A stretch of DNA of 64,000 bases from Massilia litorea (GTDB lineage: Bacteria > Pseudomonadota > Gammaproteobacteria > Burkholderiales > Burkholderiaceae_D), in assembly GCF_015101885.1 (NCBI RefSeq), contig NZ_CP062941.1, forward strand, positions 4,154,001-4,218,000, in the 5' to 3' direction. The notes below the pieces were generated by a model that worked only from the letters and a program-made list of their open reading frames with translations, searched no databases and was not told where the DNA came from. Shown piece by piece: positions 8,486 to 15,820 of the stretch (position 1 is the stretch's first letter; the number at the start of each line of letters is the position of its first letter). The translations under genes and the position numbers were made by a program.

Positions 8486-9229
8486 ATGAACGACACCCAT
8501 CCCCTCCCGGCCCGCAAGAAGGCCCGTACCCTGGCGCACAGCGTAGTGGCCCATATTTCGGACATGATTCGCGACGGCCGCATCGCGCCGGGCGAGAAGA
8601 TTCCCTCCGAGGCGGAGGTGATCGCCACGCTCGGCGTGAGCCGTTCGGTGGTGCGCGAAGCGGTCTCGCAGATGCAGGCCGCGGGCCTCGTCGAGACCTT
8701 CCAGGGCATCGGCACTTTTGCAGTGGCGGGCGCGCCCCAGCCGATGGGCATGGCGACGGAAGGCGTCGTCACGATGAAGGACGTGCTCGCCCTGCTCGAG
8801 CTGCGCATCAGCCTGGAGACCGAAGCCGCGGGGCTGGCGGCCAGCCGCCGCACCGACAGCGACCTGGCCAGGATCCACGCCGCGCTGGCGCATTTCCTCG
8901 CGCTCTGCCGTTCCGGCGCCGAGACGGCACAGGCCGATACCGCCTTCCACCTGTCGATCGCGCATGCCGCCGACAACCGCTTCCTGTACGACACCCTGAA
9001 CCACCTGGGCACCAGGCTGCTCCCCGAAGCGCGCAAGAACACCGTCCAGTTCACGCGCGATGCCCCGTCGGTGTACATCGAGCGGGTGACGCGCGAACAC
9101 GACGACATCGTGACCGCGATCGTCCGCCGCGATCCCGAGTCGGCGCGCGCGGCGATGCGCACCCACCTCAGCAACAGCCGTGAGCGCCTGCGCCGGGCTT
9201 ACGAGGCCCATGAGGCGAAATCGGGCTGA
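8486..9229 (+). CDS. GntR-family transcriptional regulator, FadR/FCD subfamily
   Basis: DNA-binding repressor or activator of 247 aa. The N-terminal winged helix-turn-helix (about 12-80) contains the family signature PGEKIPSEAEVIATLGVSRS then VVREAVSQMQAAGLVE. The C-terminal FCD ligand domain shows the metal/ligand histidines in DTAFHLSIAH, REHDDIV and MRTHLSNS. I place the start at ATG 8486, which gives a normal family length; upstream in-frame codons would add a non-family extension. It is divergent from the TonB receptor gene and flanked by two similar 18-bp dyads, so it probably controls this locus in response to an acid metabolite (inference). Confidence 0.9.
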   Translation: MNDTHPLPARKKARTLAHSVVAHISDMIRDGRIAPGEKIPSEAEVIATLGVSRSVVREAVSQMQAAGLVETFQGIGTFAVAGAPQPMGMATEGVVTMKDVLALLELRISLETEAAGLAASRRTDSDLARIHAALAHFLALCRSGAETAQADTAFHLSIAHAADNRFLYDTLNHLGTRLLPEARKNTVQFTRDAPSVYIERVTREHDDIVTAIVRRDPESARAAMRTHLSNSRERLRRAYEAHEAKSG

Positions 9230-9254
9230 GAAAGTCTTTCAAATCGCCAGATAC

Positions 9255-9272
9255 TCGTCAGACGTCTGATTA
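9255..9272. promoter_or_regulatory. Second candidate GntR/FCD operator
   Basis: TCGTCAGACGTCTGATTA contains the perfect 12-bp palindrome TCAGACGTCTGA (9258-9269) and shares 9 identical bases with the site at 8399. It lies 25 bases after the regulator's stop and before a bidirectional terminator, with no obvious promoter next to it. Confidence 0.5.
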
Positions 9273-9313
9273 GTGTTCGTGCATTTTCGCCTTTTCTCCT
9301 GAACTGGCAGCAA

Positions 9314-9351
9314 CAAAAAAGGGCTCGCCACCGAAGTGGGCGAGCCCTCTT
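9314..9351. terminator. Bidirectional intrinsic terminator between gntR and the glycerate kinase gene
   Basis: GGGCTCGCC (9321-9329) pairs with GGCGAGCCC (9339-9347) around a short loop. Six A precede the stem and TCTT follows it. It lies between two convergent genes and can serve both strands. Confidence 0.85.
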
Positions 9352-9379
9352 GCCTTGCGTCTGGAGTTCGCGCAGGCGC

Positions 9380-10531
9380 CTAGCCCCGGCTGTGCGCCTT
9401 GCCGAACAGCGCGGCGACCTGCCTGCCCGCGCGTTCCAGCAGCATCCCGGCATTGCGCATCGCGTAGTCCAGGCTCACCGGCCCGGGCTGGATAGAGAAG
9501 CAGCCGTCGAAGGCCGCTTCGAGGGCCGGGTCGAGTTCGACCGCGCCCGACAGCAGGGTCACCGGAATCCCGCTGTCACGGGCCAGGCGCGCCACCATGG
9601 CCGGGCCTTTACCGAGCAGGGTTTGTCCGTCCGAGCGCCCTTCCCCGGTGATGATCCAGTCGTAGTCGACCGCGCCGGGCGTCAACCGGTGCGCCTCGAG
9701 CACGAACTGCGCACCCGGGCGCAGGCTGCCGCCCACCACCGTCACGGCGAACCCCAGGCCGCCGGCGGCGCCCGCTCCGGCGGCGCGACTCAGGTCGTCC
9801 CCCAGCAAGGCCGTGCAGCAACGGGCGAAATGCGCCAGCACGGCATCGGCCTGCGCCAGGTCGCCGTATCCCTTTTGTCCGCCGAATATCATGCTGGCGC
9901 CCTCGGGCCCGTTGAGGGGACTGGTCACGTCGGTCAGGCCGATCAGGTGCAGTCCGCCCAGCCATTCGGCACCGGGCCGGCGCTCGACCGACTGCACCCG
10001 CATCAGGTTGTCGAAGACCGGATCGAGCTCGTTCCCGGCTTCGTCGCGACACACCAGGGCCAGTTCCGCCAGCATGCCGGCGCCGGCATCGTTGGTCGAC
10101 GATCCGCCCAGGCCGAGCGCAATCGTCGTGAAGCCGCGTTCGTGGATCGCCCGGATCGCCTGGCCGACGCCGCGCGTGCTGCGTGCGCCCGGCGCTGCGA
10201 CGGCCGCCGGCAGGCCGACGATCTCGGCGACGTCGAGCACCGCGAAGCTGCCCAGCGCAGGGCTGGTGCAGGCCGCGAAGGGCACGGCGATCGTGGCGCC
10301 GTTGGCGTCCCGCACACTGACCTGCAGCCAGGTCCCGCCCAGCCCCTGGGCGATGGCGCTGGCGGACCCCTCGCCGCCGTCGGCAATCGGGGCCTCGCTC
10401 ACCAGCGCGCCGGGGATGGCGGCGCGCACGCCGGCGGCGATGCTGGCGGCGACGGCGCTGGCCGGCAGGCTGCCCTTGAAGGAATCGGGGGCGACCAGCA
10501 CCCGCAGCGGTTTGCGTTCACGCGACATCAT
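9380..10531 (-). CDS. Glycerate kinase (GarK/GlxK family)
   Basis: Phosphorylates D-glycerate with ATP, the last step of aldarate and glyoxylate/tartronate pathways. The 383 residues show the family N-terminus APDSFKGSLPA, the IADGGEGS motif, GLGGSSTNDAGAGML and the late ITGEGRSDGQTLLGKGP. An AGGAG box lies 7 bases ahead of ATG 10531. It converges on the GntR regulator gene and is followed by the shared terminator. Together with the enolase-superfamily enzyme it fits a route from an acid sugar to glycerate 2-phosphate, but the aldolase and reductase steps are not in this window. Confidence 0.92.
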   Translation of the reverse strand: MMSRERKPLRVLVAPDSFKGSLPASAVAASIAAGVRAAIPGALVSEAPIADGGEGSASAIAQGLGGTWLQVSVRDANGATIAVPFAACTSPALGSFAVLDVAEIVGLPAAVAAPGARSTRGVGQAIRAIHERGFTTIALGLGGSSTNDAGAGMLAELALVCRDEAGNELDPVFDNLMRVQSVERRPGAEWLGGLHLIGLTDVTSPLNGPEGASMIFGGQKGYGDLAQADAVLAHFARCCTALLGDDLSRAAGAGAAGGLGFAVTVVGGSLRPGAQFVLEAHRLTPGAVDYDWIITGEGRSDGQTLLGKGPAMVARLARDSGIPVTLLSGAVELDPALEAAFDGCFSIQPGPVSLDYAMRNAGMLLERAGRQVAALFGKAHSRG

Positions 10532-10621
10532 GTAATTCTCCTGAATGGACGATGATCATAGGGCAGGCGCGCCCGGGCCGGGATTGCCGATTGCTCCAGC
10601 TGCTTTTCCGGATCGGCAAAG

Positions 10622-11515
10622 CTAGCCCCCATGGCGCAAGTGGTCGAGCAGCTTGAGCGCCTCCGGGGCCAGCGAAGCGCGCGCACGCACGCCCAGCCAC
10701 AGCGAACGCCGGGCCCAGGCGTCGGTCAGGCGAATCGCGTGCAGGCCCGTGTGCTCGGGGCGCACCGCGCCGTCGGGCAGCACGCCGACGCCCAGCCCGG
10801 CTTCGATCATGCGGCAAATGCCGTCGAAGCTGCTGACCTGGATCCGCAGGCGCAAGGCCTTGTCGAGCGAGGCGGCGGCGTCGGTCACGCGTTGCAGCAG
10901 CGAGCTTCCCGTGTTCAGGCCGACCAGGTCGTATTCGAGCGTCTCGGAAAACGAGATCTCCGTCAGCGCGGCCAGCGGATGGTCGGCGGGCACGACCACC
11001 ATCAGGTGATCGCGCCGGTACAGGTATTTTTCCAGGCTGGGCGCGGGCACGTTGTCAGCAAAAATACCGAGGTCCGCCTCGCCCGCCGCCACCGCCGCAA
11101 TCGATTCGGCGCTGACCTTTTCCTCCAGGCTGAGGCGAATCAGGGGCTCCTCGCGCACGAAGGCGGCCAGGTCGCGCGGCAGGAACTGCGTGACCGCCGA
11201 GGTGTTGGCCCAGATCCGCACATGGCCGCGCACGCCGATGGCGAAATCGCCCATCGCATCGGCCATCCGGTTCACCGAATCGAGCACCGCGCGCGCGTGC
11301 TGCACCAGCTCCGTTCCCGCCGGGGTCAGTTCCAGCCCGCGCGGATGGCGGATGAACAGGCTGCAGTCGGCGGTGCGCTCGAGTTCCGCGATGCGCTTGC
11401 TCAGCGCCGACAGCGTCATGTGCGACTTGTCCGCCGCACGCGTCAGGCTGCCGGTGAGCGCCACGTGCAGGAACACGCGCAGGGACTGCAGGTCGAAGTG
11501 GCCGGGATTGATCAT
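10622..11515 (-). CDS. LysR-family transcriptional regulator
   Basis: 297-aa LTTR. The N-terminal helix-turn-helix (about 5-65) reads LQSLRVFLHVALTGSLTRAA then SHMTLSALSKRIAELE; the rest is the type 2 periplasmic-binding-protein-like effector domain. I start it at ATG 11515, which places the HTH at the normal distance; a TTG 60 bases upstream is a less likely alternative. It is divergent from the CoA-transferase operon with 116 bases between, so it is the probable regulator of that operon. Confidence 0.88.
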   Translation of the reverse strand: MINPGHFDLQSLRVFLHVALTGSLTRAADKSHMTLSALSKRIAELERTADCSLFIRHPRGLELTPAGTELVQHARAVLDSVNRMADAMGDFAIGVRGHVRIWANTSAVTQFLPRDLAAFVREEPLIRLSLEEKVSAESIAAVAAGEADLGIFADNVPAPSLEKYLYRRDHLMVVVPADHPLAALTEISFSETLEYDLVGLNTGSSLLQRVTDAAASLDKALRLRIQVSSFDGICRMIEAGLGVGVLPDGAVRPEHTGLHAIRLTDAWARRSLWLGVRARASLAPEALKLLDHLRHGG

Positions 11516-11532
11516 GGGGGCATCGGTTCGCT

Positions 11533-11581
11533 TTTCCGAAATGGAAAGGGTCCTTGAAGAATAACCGATTTCCAAACGGTT
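11533..11581. promoter_or_regulatory. Candidate LysR operator between the regulator and the CoA-transferase operon
   Basis: Two small dyads lie in the divergent gap: TTTCC-GAAAT-GGAAA (11533-11547) and AACCG-N9-CGGTT (11563-11581). Two sites about 30 bases apart centre to centre are what a LysR tetramer commonly contacts. No clear -10/-35 pair was recognised. Confidence 0.4.
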
Positions 11582-11631
11582 CCGCCAGACCTACTATCGA
11601 TCCGACAACGTGAACAATCGAGGAGACGACC

Positions 11632-12822
11632 ATGACGAAACCCCTGCAAGGCTTGCGGGTCATCGAGCTTGGACAACTGATCGCCGGGCCCTTTGCCGGC
11701 AAGATGCTGGCCGAATTCGGCGCCGAGGTCATCAAGATCGAACCGCCCGGCAGCGGCGACCCGCTGCGCAAGTGGCGCCTGCTGCACGAAGGCACCTCGG
11801 TCTGGTGGGCGGTGCAGTCGCGTAACAAGCAATCGGTGTCGCTCGACCTGCGCACGCCGGAAGGCCAGGACGTCGTTCGTACACTGGTGCAGGACGCCGA
11901 TGTCCTGATCGAGAACTTCCGTCCCGGGACCATGGAAGCCTGGAACCTGGGCTGGGAGGCCCTGCATGCGATCAACCCGAAGCTGGTCATGCTGCGCGTG
12001 TCCGGCTATGGCCAGACCGGCCCTTACCGCGACCGTCCCGGCTTCGGCGTGGTCGGCGAAGCCATGGGCGGCCTGCGCCACCTGAGCGGCGAACCCGGGC
12101 GCACGCCGGTGCGTGCCGGGGTCTCGATCGGCGACTCGCTCTCCGCCCTGCACGGGGTGATCGGCGTGCTGCTGGCCCTGCGCCACCGCGACCAGAACGG
12201 CGGCGAAGGGCAAGTCGTCGACGTGGCGCTGTACGAGTCGGTCTTCAACATGATGGAAAGCCTGTTGCCGGAATACTCGGTGTTCGGCACGGTGCGCCAG
12301 GCTGCCGGCAGCAGCCTGCCGGGCATCGCCCCCACCAATGCCTACCTGTGCGCCGACGGCAAATACGCGCTCATCGCCGGCAACGGCGACGGCATCTTCC
12401 GGCGCCTGATGGAGGTCATCGAGCGGCTGGATCTGCGCGACGACCCGGAGCTGGCCCGCAACGACGGCCGCGTCAGGCACGTGGCGCGCCTCGACGCGGC
12501 GATCGGCGCCTGGGCCGCCGAGCGCACGCTCGACGAGGTACTGGAGCGCCTCAACGAAGCGCGCATTCCGGCCGGCCGCATCTACGACGTCGCCGATATT
12601 GCCGCCGACCCGCACTACAAGGCGCGCGAGATGATCCTCGACACCCAACTGGCGGACGGCACGCCGGTGCAGGTGCCCGGCATCGTCCCCAAACTGAGCG
12701 CGACCCCGGGCGAGGTGCTGCATGCGGCACCGGCCCTGGGCGAACACACCGATGCGGTGCTGGCCGACATCGGCATCGATTCCACCACCCGCGCTGCCTG
12801 GCGTGCGCGCGGCATCATCTGA
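11632..12822 (+). CDS. CaiB/BaiF (class III) CoA-transferase
   Basis: Moves CoA from a donor such as succinyl-CoA to a carboxylic acid. The 396 residues begin with the family opening LRVIELGQLIAGPFAGKMLAEFGAEVIKIE. ENFRPGTMEAWNLG follows at about 90-105, and the catalytic aspartate is in SIGDSLSALHG (D at about 165). A GAGGAG box precedes the ATG. It is the first gene of a run with an HMG-CoA-lyase-like enzyme, a 2-hydroxyacid dehydrogenase and a Bug binding protein, and so probably activates the imported acid for cleavage. The acid is not identifiable from sequence alone. Confidence 0.9.
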   Translation: MTKPLQGLRVIELGQLIAGPFAGKMLAEFGAEVIKIEPPGSGDPLRKWRLLHEGTSVWWAVQSRNKQSVSLDLRTPEGQDVVRTLVQDADVLIENFRPGTMEAWNLGWEALHAINPKLVMLRVSGYGQTGPYRDRPGFGVVGEAMGGLRHLSGEPGRTPVRAGVSIGDSLSALHGVIGVLLALRHRDQNGGEGQVVDVALYESVFNMMESLLPEYSVFGTVRQAAGSSLPGIAPTNAYLCADGKYALIAGNGDGIFRRLMEVIERLDLRDDPELARNDGRVRHVARLDAAIGAWAAERTLDEVLERLNEARIPAGRIYDVADIAADPHYKAREMILDTQLADGTPVQVPGIVPKLSATPGEVLHAAPALGEHTDAVLADIGIDSTTRAAWRARGII

Positions 12823-12832
12823 AGGAGCCGTG

Positions 12833-13798
12833 ATGGCCAAGCAGCGTCTGTACATCCAGGAAGTCGCGACCCGCGACGGCTTCCAGAACGAGGCGGTCTA
12901 CGTCGAGACCGAGGACAAGATCGCGCTCGTGAACGCCCTGAGCGAGTGCGGCTACGCCAAGATCGAAGTCACCTCGTTTACTTCACCGAAAGCGATTCCG
13001 GCGCTGAAGGACGCCGAAGCGGTGATGCACCAGATCCGGCGCAAGGAAGGCGTGGTCTACACGGTGCTGGTGCCGAACATCCGCGGCGCGGAGCGCGCCC
13101 TGTCCTGCAAGGTCGACGAAGTGAACCTGGTGATGTCGGTGAGCGAATCCCATAACCGCCGCAACCTGCGCATGACCCGCGAGCAGTCGTTCGCGCAACT
13201 GGCCGAGGTAGTGAAGGTCGTCAGGCAGTCGCCGGTCGCCGTCAACGTCTCGCTGTCGACCGCGATGGGCTGCCCGATGGAGGGCGAGGTGCCGGTGGCC
13301 GAAGTGCTGGACTGGACGGCACGCTTCGCCGACCTCGGCGTGCACGGCGTGACCCTGTGCGATACCACGGGCATGGCCTATCCCTCCCAGGTCGGCGAGC
13401 TGTCCCGGCTGGCCCGTGCGCGCTTCCCGGCGCTGGAGCTGACACTGCACTTCCATAACACGCGCGGCCTGGCGCTGGCGAATACCCTGGCCGCGCTGGC
13501 GGCGGGCATCGACCGCTTCGATTCTTCCCTCGGCGGCCTTGGCGGCTGCCCGTATGCGCCCGGCGCCAGCGGCAATGTCTGCACCGAGGAGCTGGTGCAC
13601 ATGCTCGAACTGGAGGGCTACGACACCGGCGTGGACCTGGACGGGATCCTGGCCGCCGCCGCCCGGCTGCCCGGCCTGATTGGCCATGAGGTGCCGAGCC
13701 AGATCCTGAAGGCCGGCCGCCGGCTCGACCTGCATCCGATGCCGGAGGGCGGCGCGGACATGCCGGAGCAGCGCGCGTTCGCGGGAGCGGCCGCATGA
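12833..13798 (+). CDS. HMG-CoA lyase-like enzyme (DRE-TIM metallolyase)
   Basis: C-C bond lyase of the HMG-CoA lyase family, 321 aa. It shows the opening TRDGFQNE (metal-binding D and the R of the RDG motif), SFTSPKAIPALKDAE, the strand motif TLCDTTGMAYP, the HFHNTRGLALAN metal histidines, and the lyase signature GGLGGCPYAPGASGNVCTE with its flexible-loop cysteine. A GGAG box precedes ATG 12833. It probably cleaves the CoA thioester made by the preceding transferase into acetyl-CoA (or a homologue) and a keto acid. True HMG-CoA lyase for leucine breakdown is less likely because no other leucine genes are present. Confidence 0.88.
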   Translation: MAKQRLYIQEVATRDGFQNEAVYVETEDKIALVNALSECGYAKIEVTSFTSPKAIPALKDAEAVMHQIRRKEGVVYTVLVPNIRGAERALSCKVDEVNLVMSVSESHNRRNLRMTREQSFAQLAEVVKVVRQSPVAVNVSLSTAMGCPMEGEVPVAEVLDWTARFADLGVHGVTLCDTTGMAYPSQVGELSRLARARFPALELTLHFHNTRGLALANTLAALAAGIDRFDSSLGGLGGCPYAPGASGNVCTEELVHMLELEGYDTGVDLDGILAAAARLPGLIGHEVPSQILKAGRRLDLHPMPEGGADMPEQRAFAGAAA

Positions 13799-14712
13799 AA
13801 GTCGTCTTCCTGGATGCGGCCACGCTCCCGACCGACCTGCGTTTCGACCAGGCGACGATCGACTACACGGCCTGGCCGTCGACCACGCCCGAGCTGGTGG
13901 CGGAACGGATCCGCGAGGCCACGGTCGTCATCACGAATAAGGTGCGCCTGGACGCCGCACAGCTGCGCGCCGCCGGCCAGTTGCGGCTGGTGGCGGTAGC
14001 CGCCGCCGGTACCGACAACATCGATCGCGAGACCGCTGCCGAATTGGGCATCGCGGTGGCCAACGTGCCCGACTACGGTTCCGATTCCGTTGCCGAGCAC
14101 GTGATCGCGACCCTGTTCGCGCTGCGCCGCCATCTCGTCACCTACGCCGCCGCCGCGGTCGACGGCCGCTGGAGCGCCTCCGGACACTTCTGCTGGACCG
14201 GGCCGCGCATCCGCGACGTCGGCGGCAGCGTGTTCGGCGTCGTCGGACGCGGCCGCATCGGCGAAGCGGCGGCGCGGCTGGCGCGCGGGCTCGGGATGCA
14301 GGTGCTGTTCGCCCAGGCACCCGGCAAGCCGTGCCGGGACGATGAGCTGCCCCTTGGCGAATTGCTGGAATGCGTGGACGCGCTGACCCTGCACGTGCCG
14401 CTGACGCCAGCTACGCGCGGCATGATCGGCAGGGAGGCGCTGGCGCGCATGAAGCCGGACGCCGTCATCGTCAACACCGGCCGCGGTGCACTGGTCGACG
14501 CCGAAGCACTGGTGGAGGCCCTGCGGCTGGGGCGCATCGGCGGCGCCGCGCTCGACGTGCTCGATGTCGAACCGCCGCCCCCGGATCACCCGCTGCTGGC
14601 GCGCGACCTGCCGAATTTGCTGGTCACGCCGCACGTGGCCTGGGCCAGCGAACATGCGCAGGCGCGGCTGGCACGCAGACTCGAAGAGCTGGTGCAGGCG
14701 CAGCTGGATTGA
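13795..14712 (+). CDS. D-2-hydroxyacid dehydrogenase, NAD(P)-dependent
   Basis: Interconverts a 2-keto acid and a D-2-hydroxy acid. The 305 residues have the NAD fold motif GVVGRGRIG (about 145-153) and the catalytic set: Arg in NTGRGALVD, Glu in DVEPPP and His in TPHVAWAS. The start overlaps the lyase stop (ATGA), so it is coupled to it. A role in reducing or oxidising the keto acid released by the lyase, for example glyoxylate or hydroxypyruvate, is inference from position. Confidence 0.88.
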   Translation: MKVVFLDAATLPTDLRFDQATIDYTAWPSTTPELVAERIREATVVITNKVRLDAAQLRAAGQLRLVAVAAAGTDNIDRETAAELGIAVANVPDYGSDSVAEHVIATLFALRRHLVTYAAAAVDGRWSASGHFCWTGPRIRDVGGSVFGVVGRGRIGEAAARLARGLGMQVLFAQAPGKPCRDDELPLGELLECVDALTLHVPLTPATRGMIGREALARMKPDAVIVNTGRGALVDAEALVEALRLGRIGGAALDVLDVEPPPPDHPLLARDLPNLLVTPHVAWASEHAQARLARRLEELVQAQLD

Positions 14713-14761
14713 TACCGCATTCAGGCAGCACACATATGATCAGACCAACCAGGAGACAAGC

Positions 14762-15745
14762 ATGAAACCCATCCACAACCTGCTTTCGCACACCGTCATC
14801 GGCCTCGGCATGCTTGCCGCCACGGCCGCACAGGCGCAGGACCCGGCCTGGCCGGCCCAGTCGATCACGCTGATCGTGTCCTCGGCGGCAGGCGGCACCA
14901 CCGACATGGCCGCGCGCATGATTTCCGATCCCCTGTCGAAGGCACTGGGCAAACCGGTGGTCGTCGACAACCGGCCGGGCGGCTCGGGCGCGATCGCGGG
15001 GTCGGCCGTCAAGCGCGCAAAGCCCGACGGCTATACCCTGCTGGTCCAGTACTCCGGCTACCAGGTCGTCACGCCCCATTTGATGAAGCTGCCCTTCGAC
15101 CCGATCAAGGACTTTGCGCCGGTGGCCAACCTGCTGGTGGCGCCGCAGGTGATCGTGGTGCGCCCGGACATCCCCGTCAAGACGCTGCCGGAACTGGTCG
15201 GCTACGCCAGGGCCCACCCGGGTAAACTCAGCTACGCCTCGTCGGGCAACGGCTCGCTGCAGCACGTCACCGGCGAAATGATCCGCCACCTGACGCAGGC
15301 CGACATCACCCACGTCCCGTACAAGGGCACCGGCCCCGCCATCACCGATCTCCTCGGCGGCAATGTCGACATGACCTTCACCACGGCCCCTCCCCTGATC
15401 AGCCACATCAAGACCGGAAAACTGCGCCCGCTGGCCATCACCGGCGACGTGGCCCTGCCGGCCGTCCCCAACGTGCCGACCACCGCCGCCATCAAGGGCT
15501 TCGAGAAGCTCGACGTCAGTTCGTGGTTTGCCGTGTATGCGCCGGCCGGTACGCCCAAGCCGGTGATCGACAGGCTGACGAGCGAGATCGGCAAGATCAC
15601 GCAGACGGCGGAGTTCAAGAGCAAGGCGGAAGCGCAGGGCGCCTACGCCGTGTACATGAACCCGAAGGAGCTCGGCGACTACACCGCCAGGGAATTCCAG
15701 AGCTGGGGCAAGTTCGTGAAAGAGGCGAAGATCACGGGAGAATGA
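14762..15745 (+). CDS. Bug/TctC-family periplasmic solute-binding protein
   Basis: 327-aa receptor with a Sec signal (AATAAQAQ at about 20-27) and the Bug-family pattern WPAQSITLIVSSAAGGTTD, VVVDNRPGGSGAIAG, and HVPYKGTGPAITDLLGG. Bug proteins bind carboxylates and amides for tripartite tricarboxylate transporters. No TctA/TctB membrane genes lie nearby, so it would have to borrow a transporter or act as a sensor. Last gene of the CoA-transferase run; the acid it binds is probably that operon's substrate. Confidence 0.9.
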   Translation: MKPIHNLLSHTVIGLGMLAATAAQAQDPAWPAQSITLIVSSAAGGTTDMAARMISDPLSKALGKPVVVDNRPGGSGAIAGSAVKRAKPDGYTLLVQYSGYQVVTPHLMKLPFDPIKDFAPVANLLVAPQVIVVRPDIPVKTLPELVGYARAHPGKLSYASSGNGSLQHVTGEMIRHLTQADITHVPYKGTGPAITDLLGGNVDMTFTTAPPLISHIKTGKLRPLAITGDVALPAVPNVPTTAAIKGFEKLDVSSWFAVYAPAGTPKPVIDRLTSEIGKITQTAEFKSKAEAQGAYAVYMNPKELGDYTAREFQSWGKFVKEAKITGE

Positions 15746-15820
15746 GCAGGCAGGCAGCGGGGACGGCGGCGGCCAAGCGCGCGCCATCTGCGGGTCAAAC
15801 TGCTAGTATGCCGCGATCGC

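Noticed and set aside
10584..10619. An 8-bp inverted repeat (TTGCCGAT/ATCGGCAA) between the glycerate kinase and LysR genes as a terminator
   Set aside because: The loop is 20 bases and there is no T-run; an operator role is possible but unsupported.
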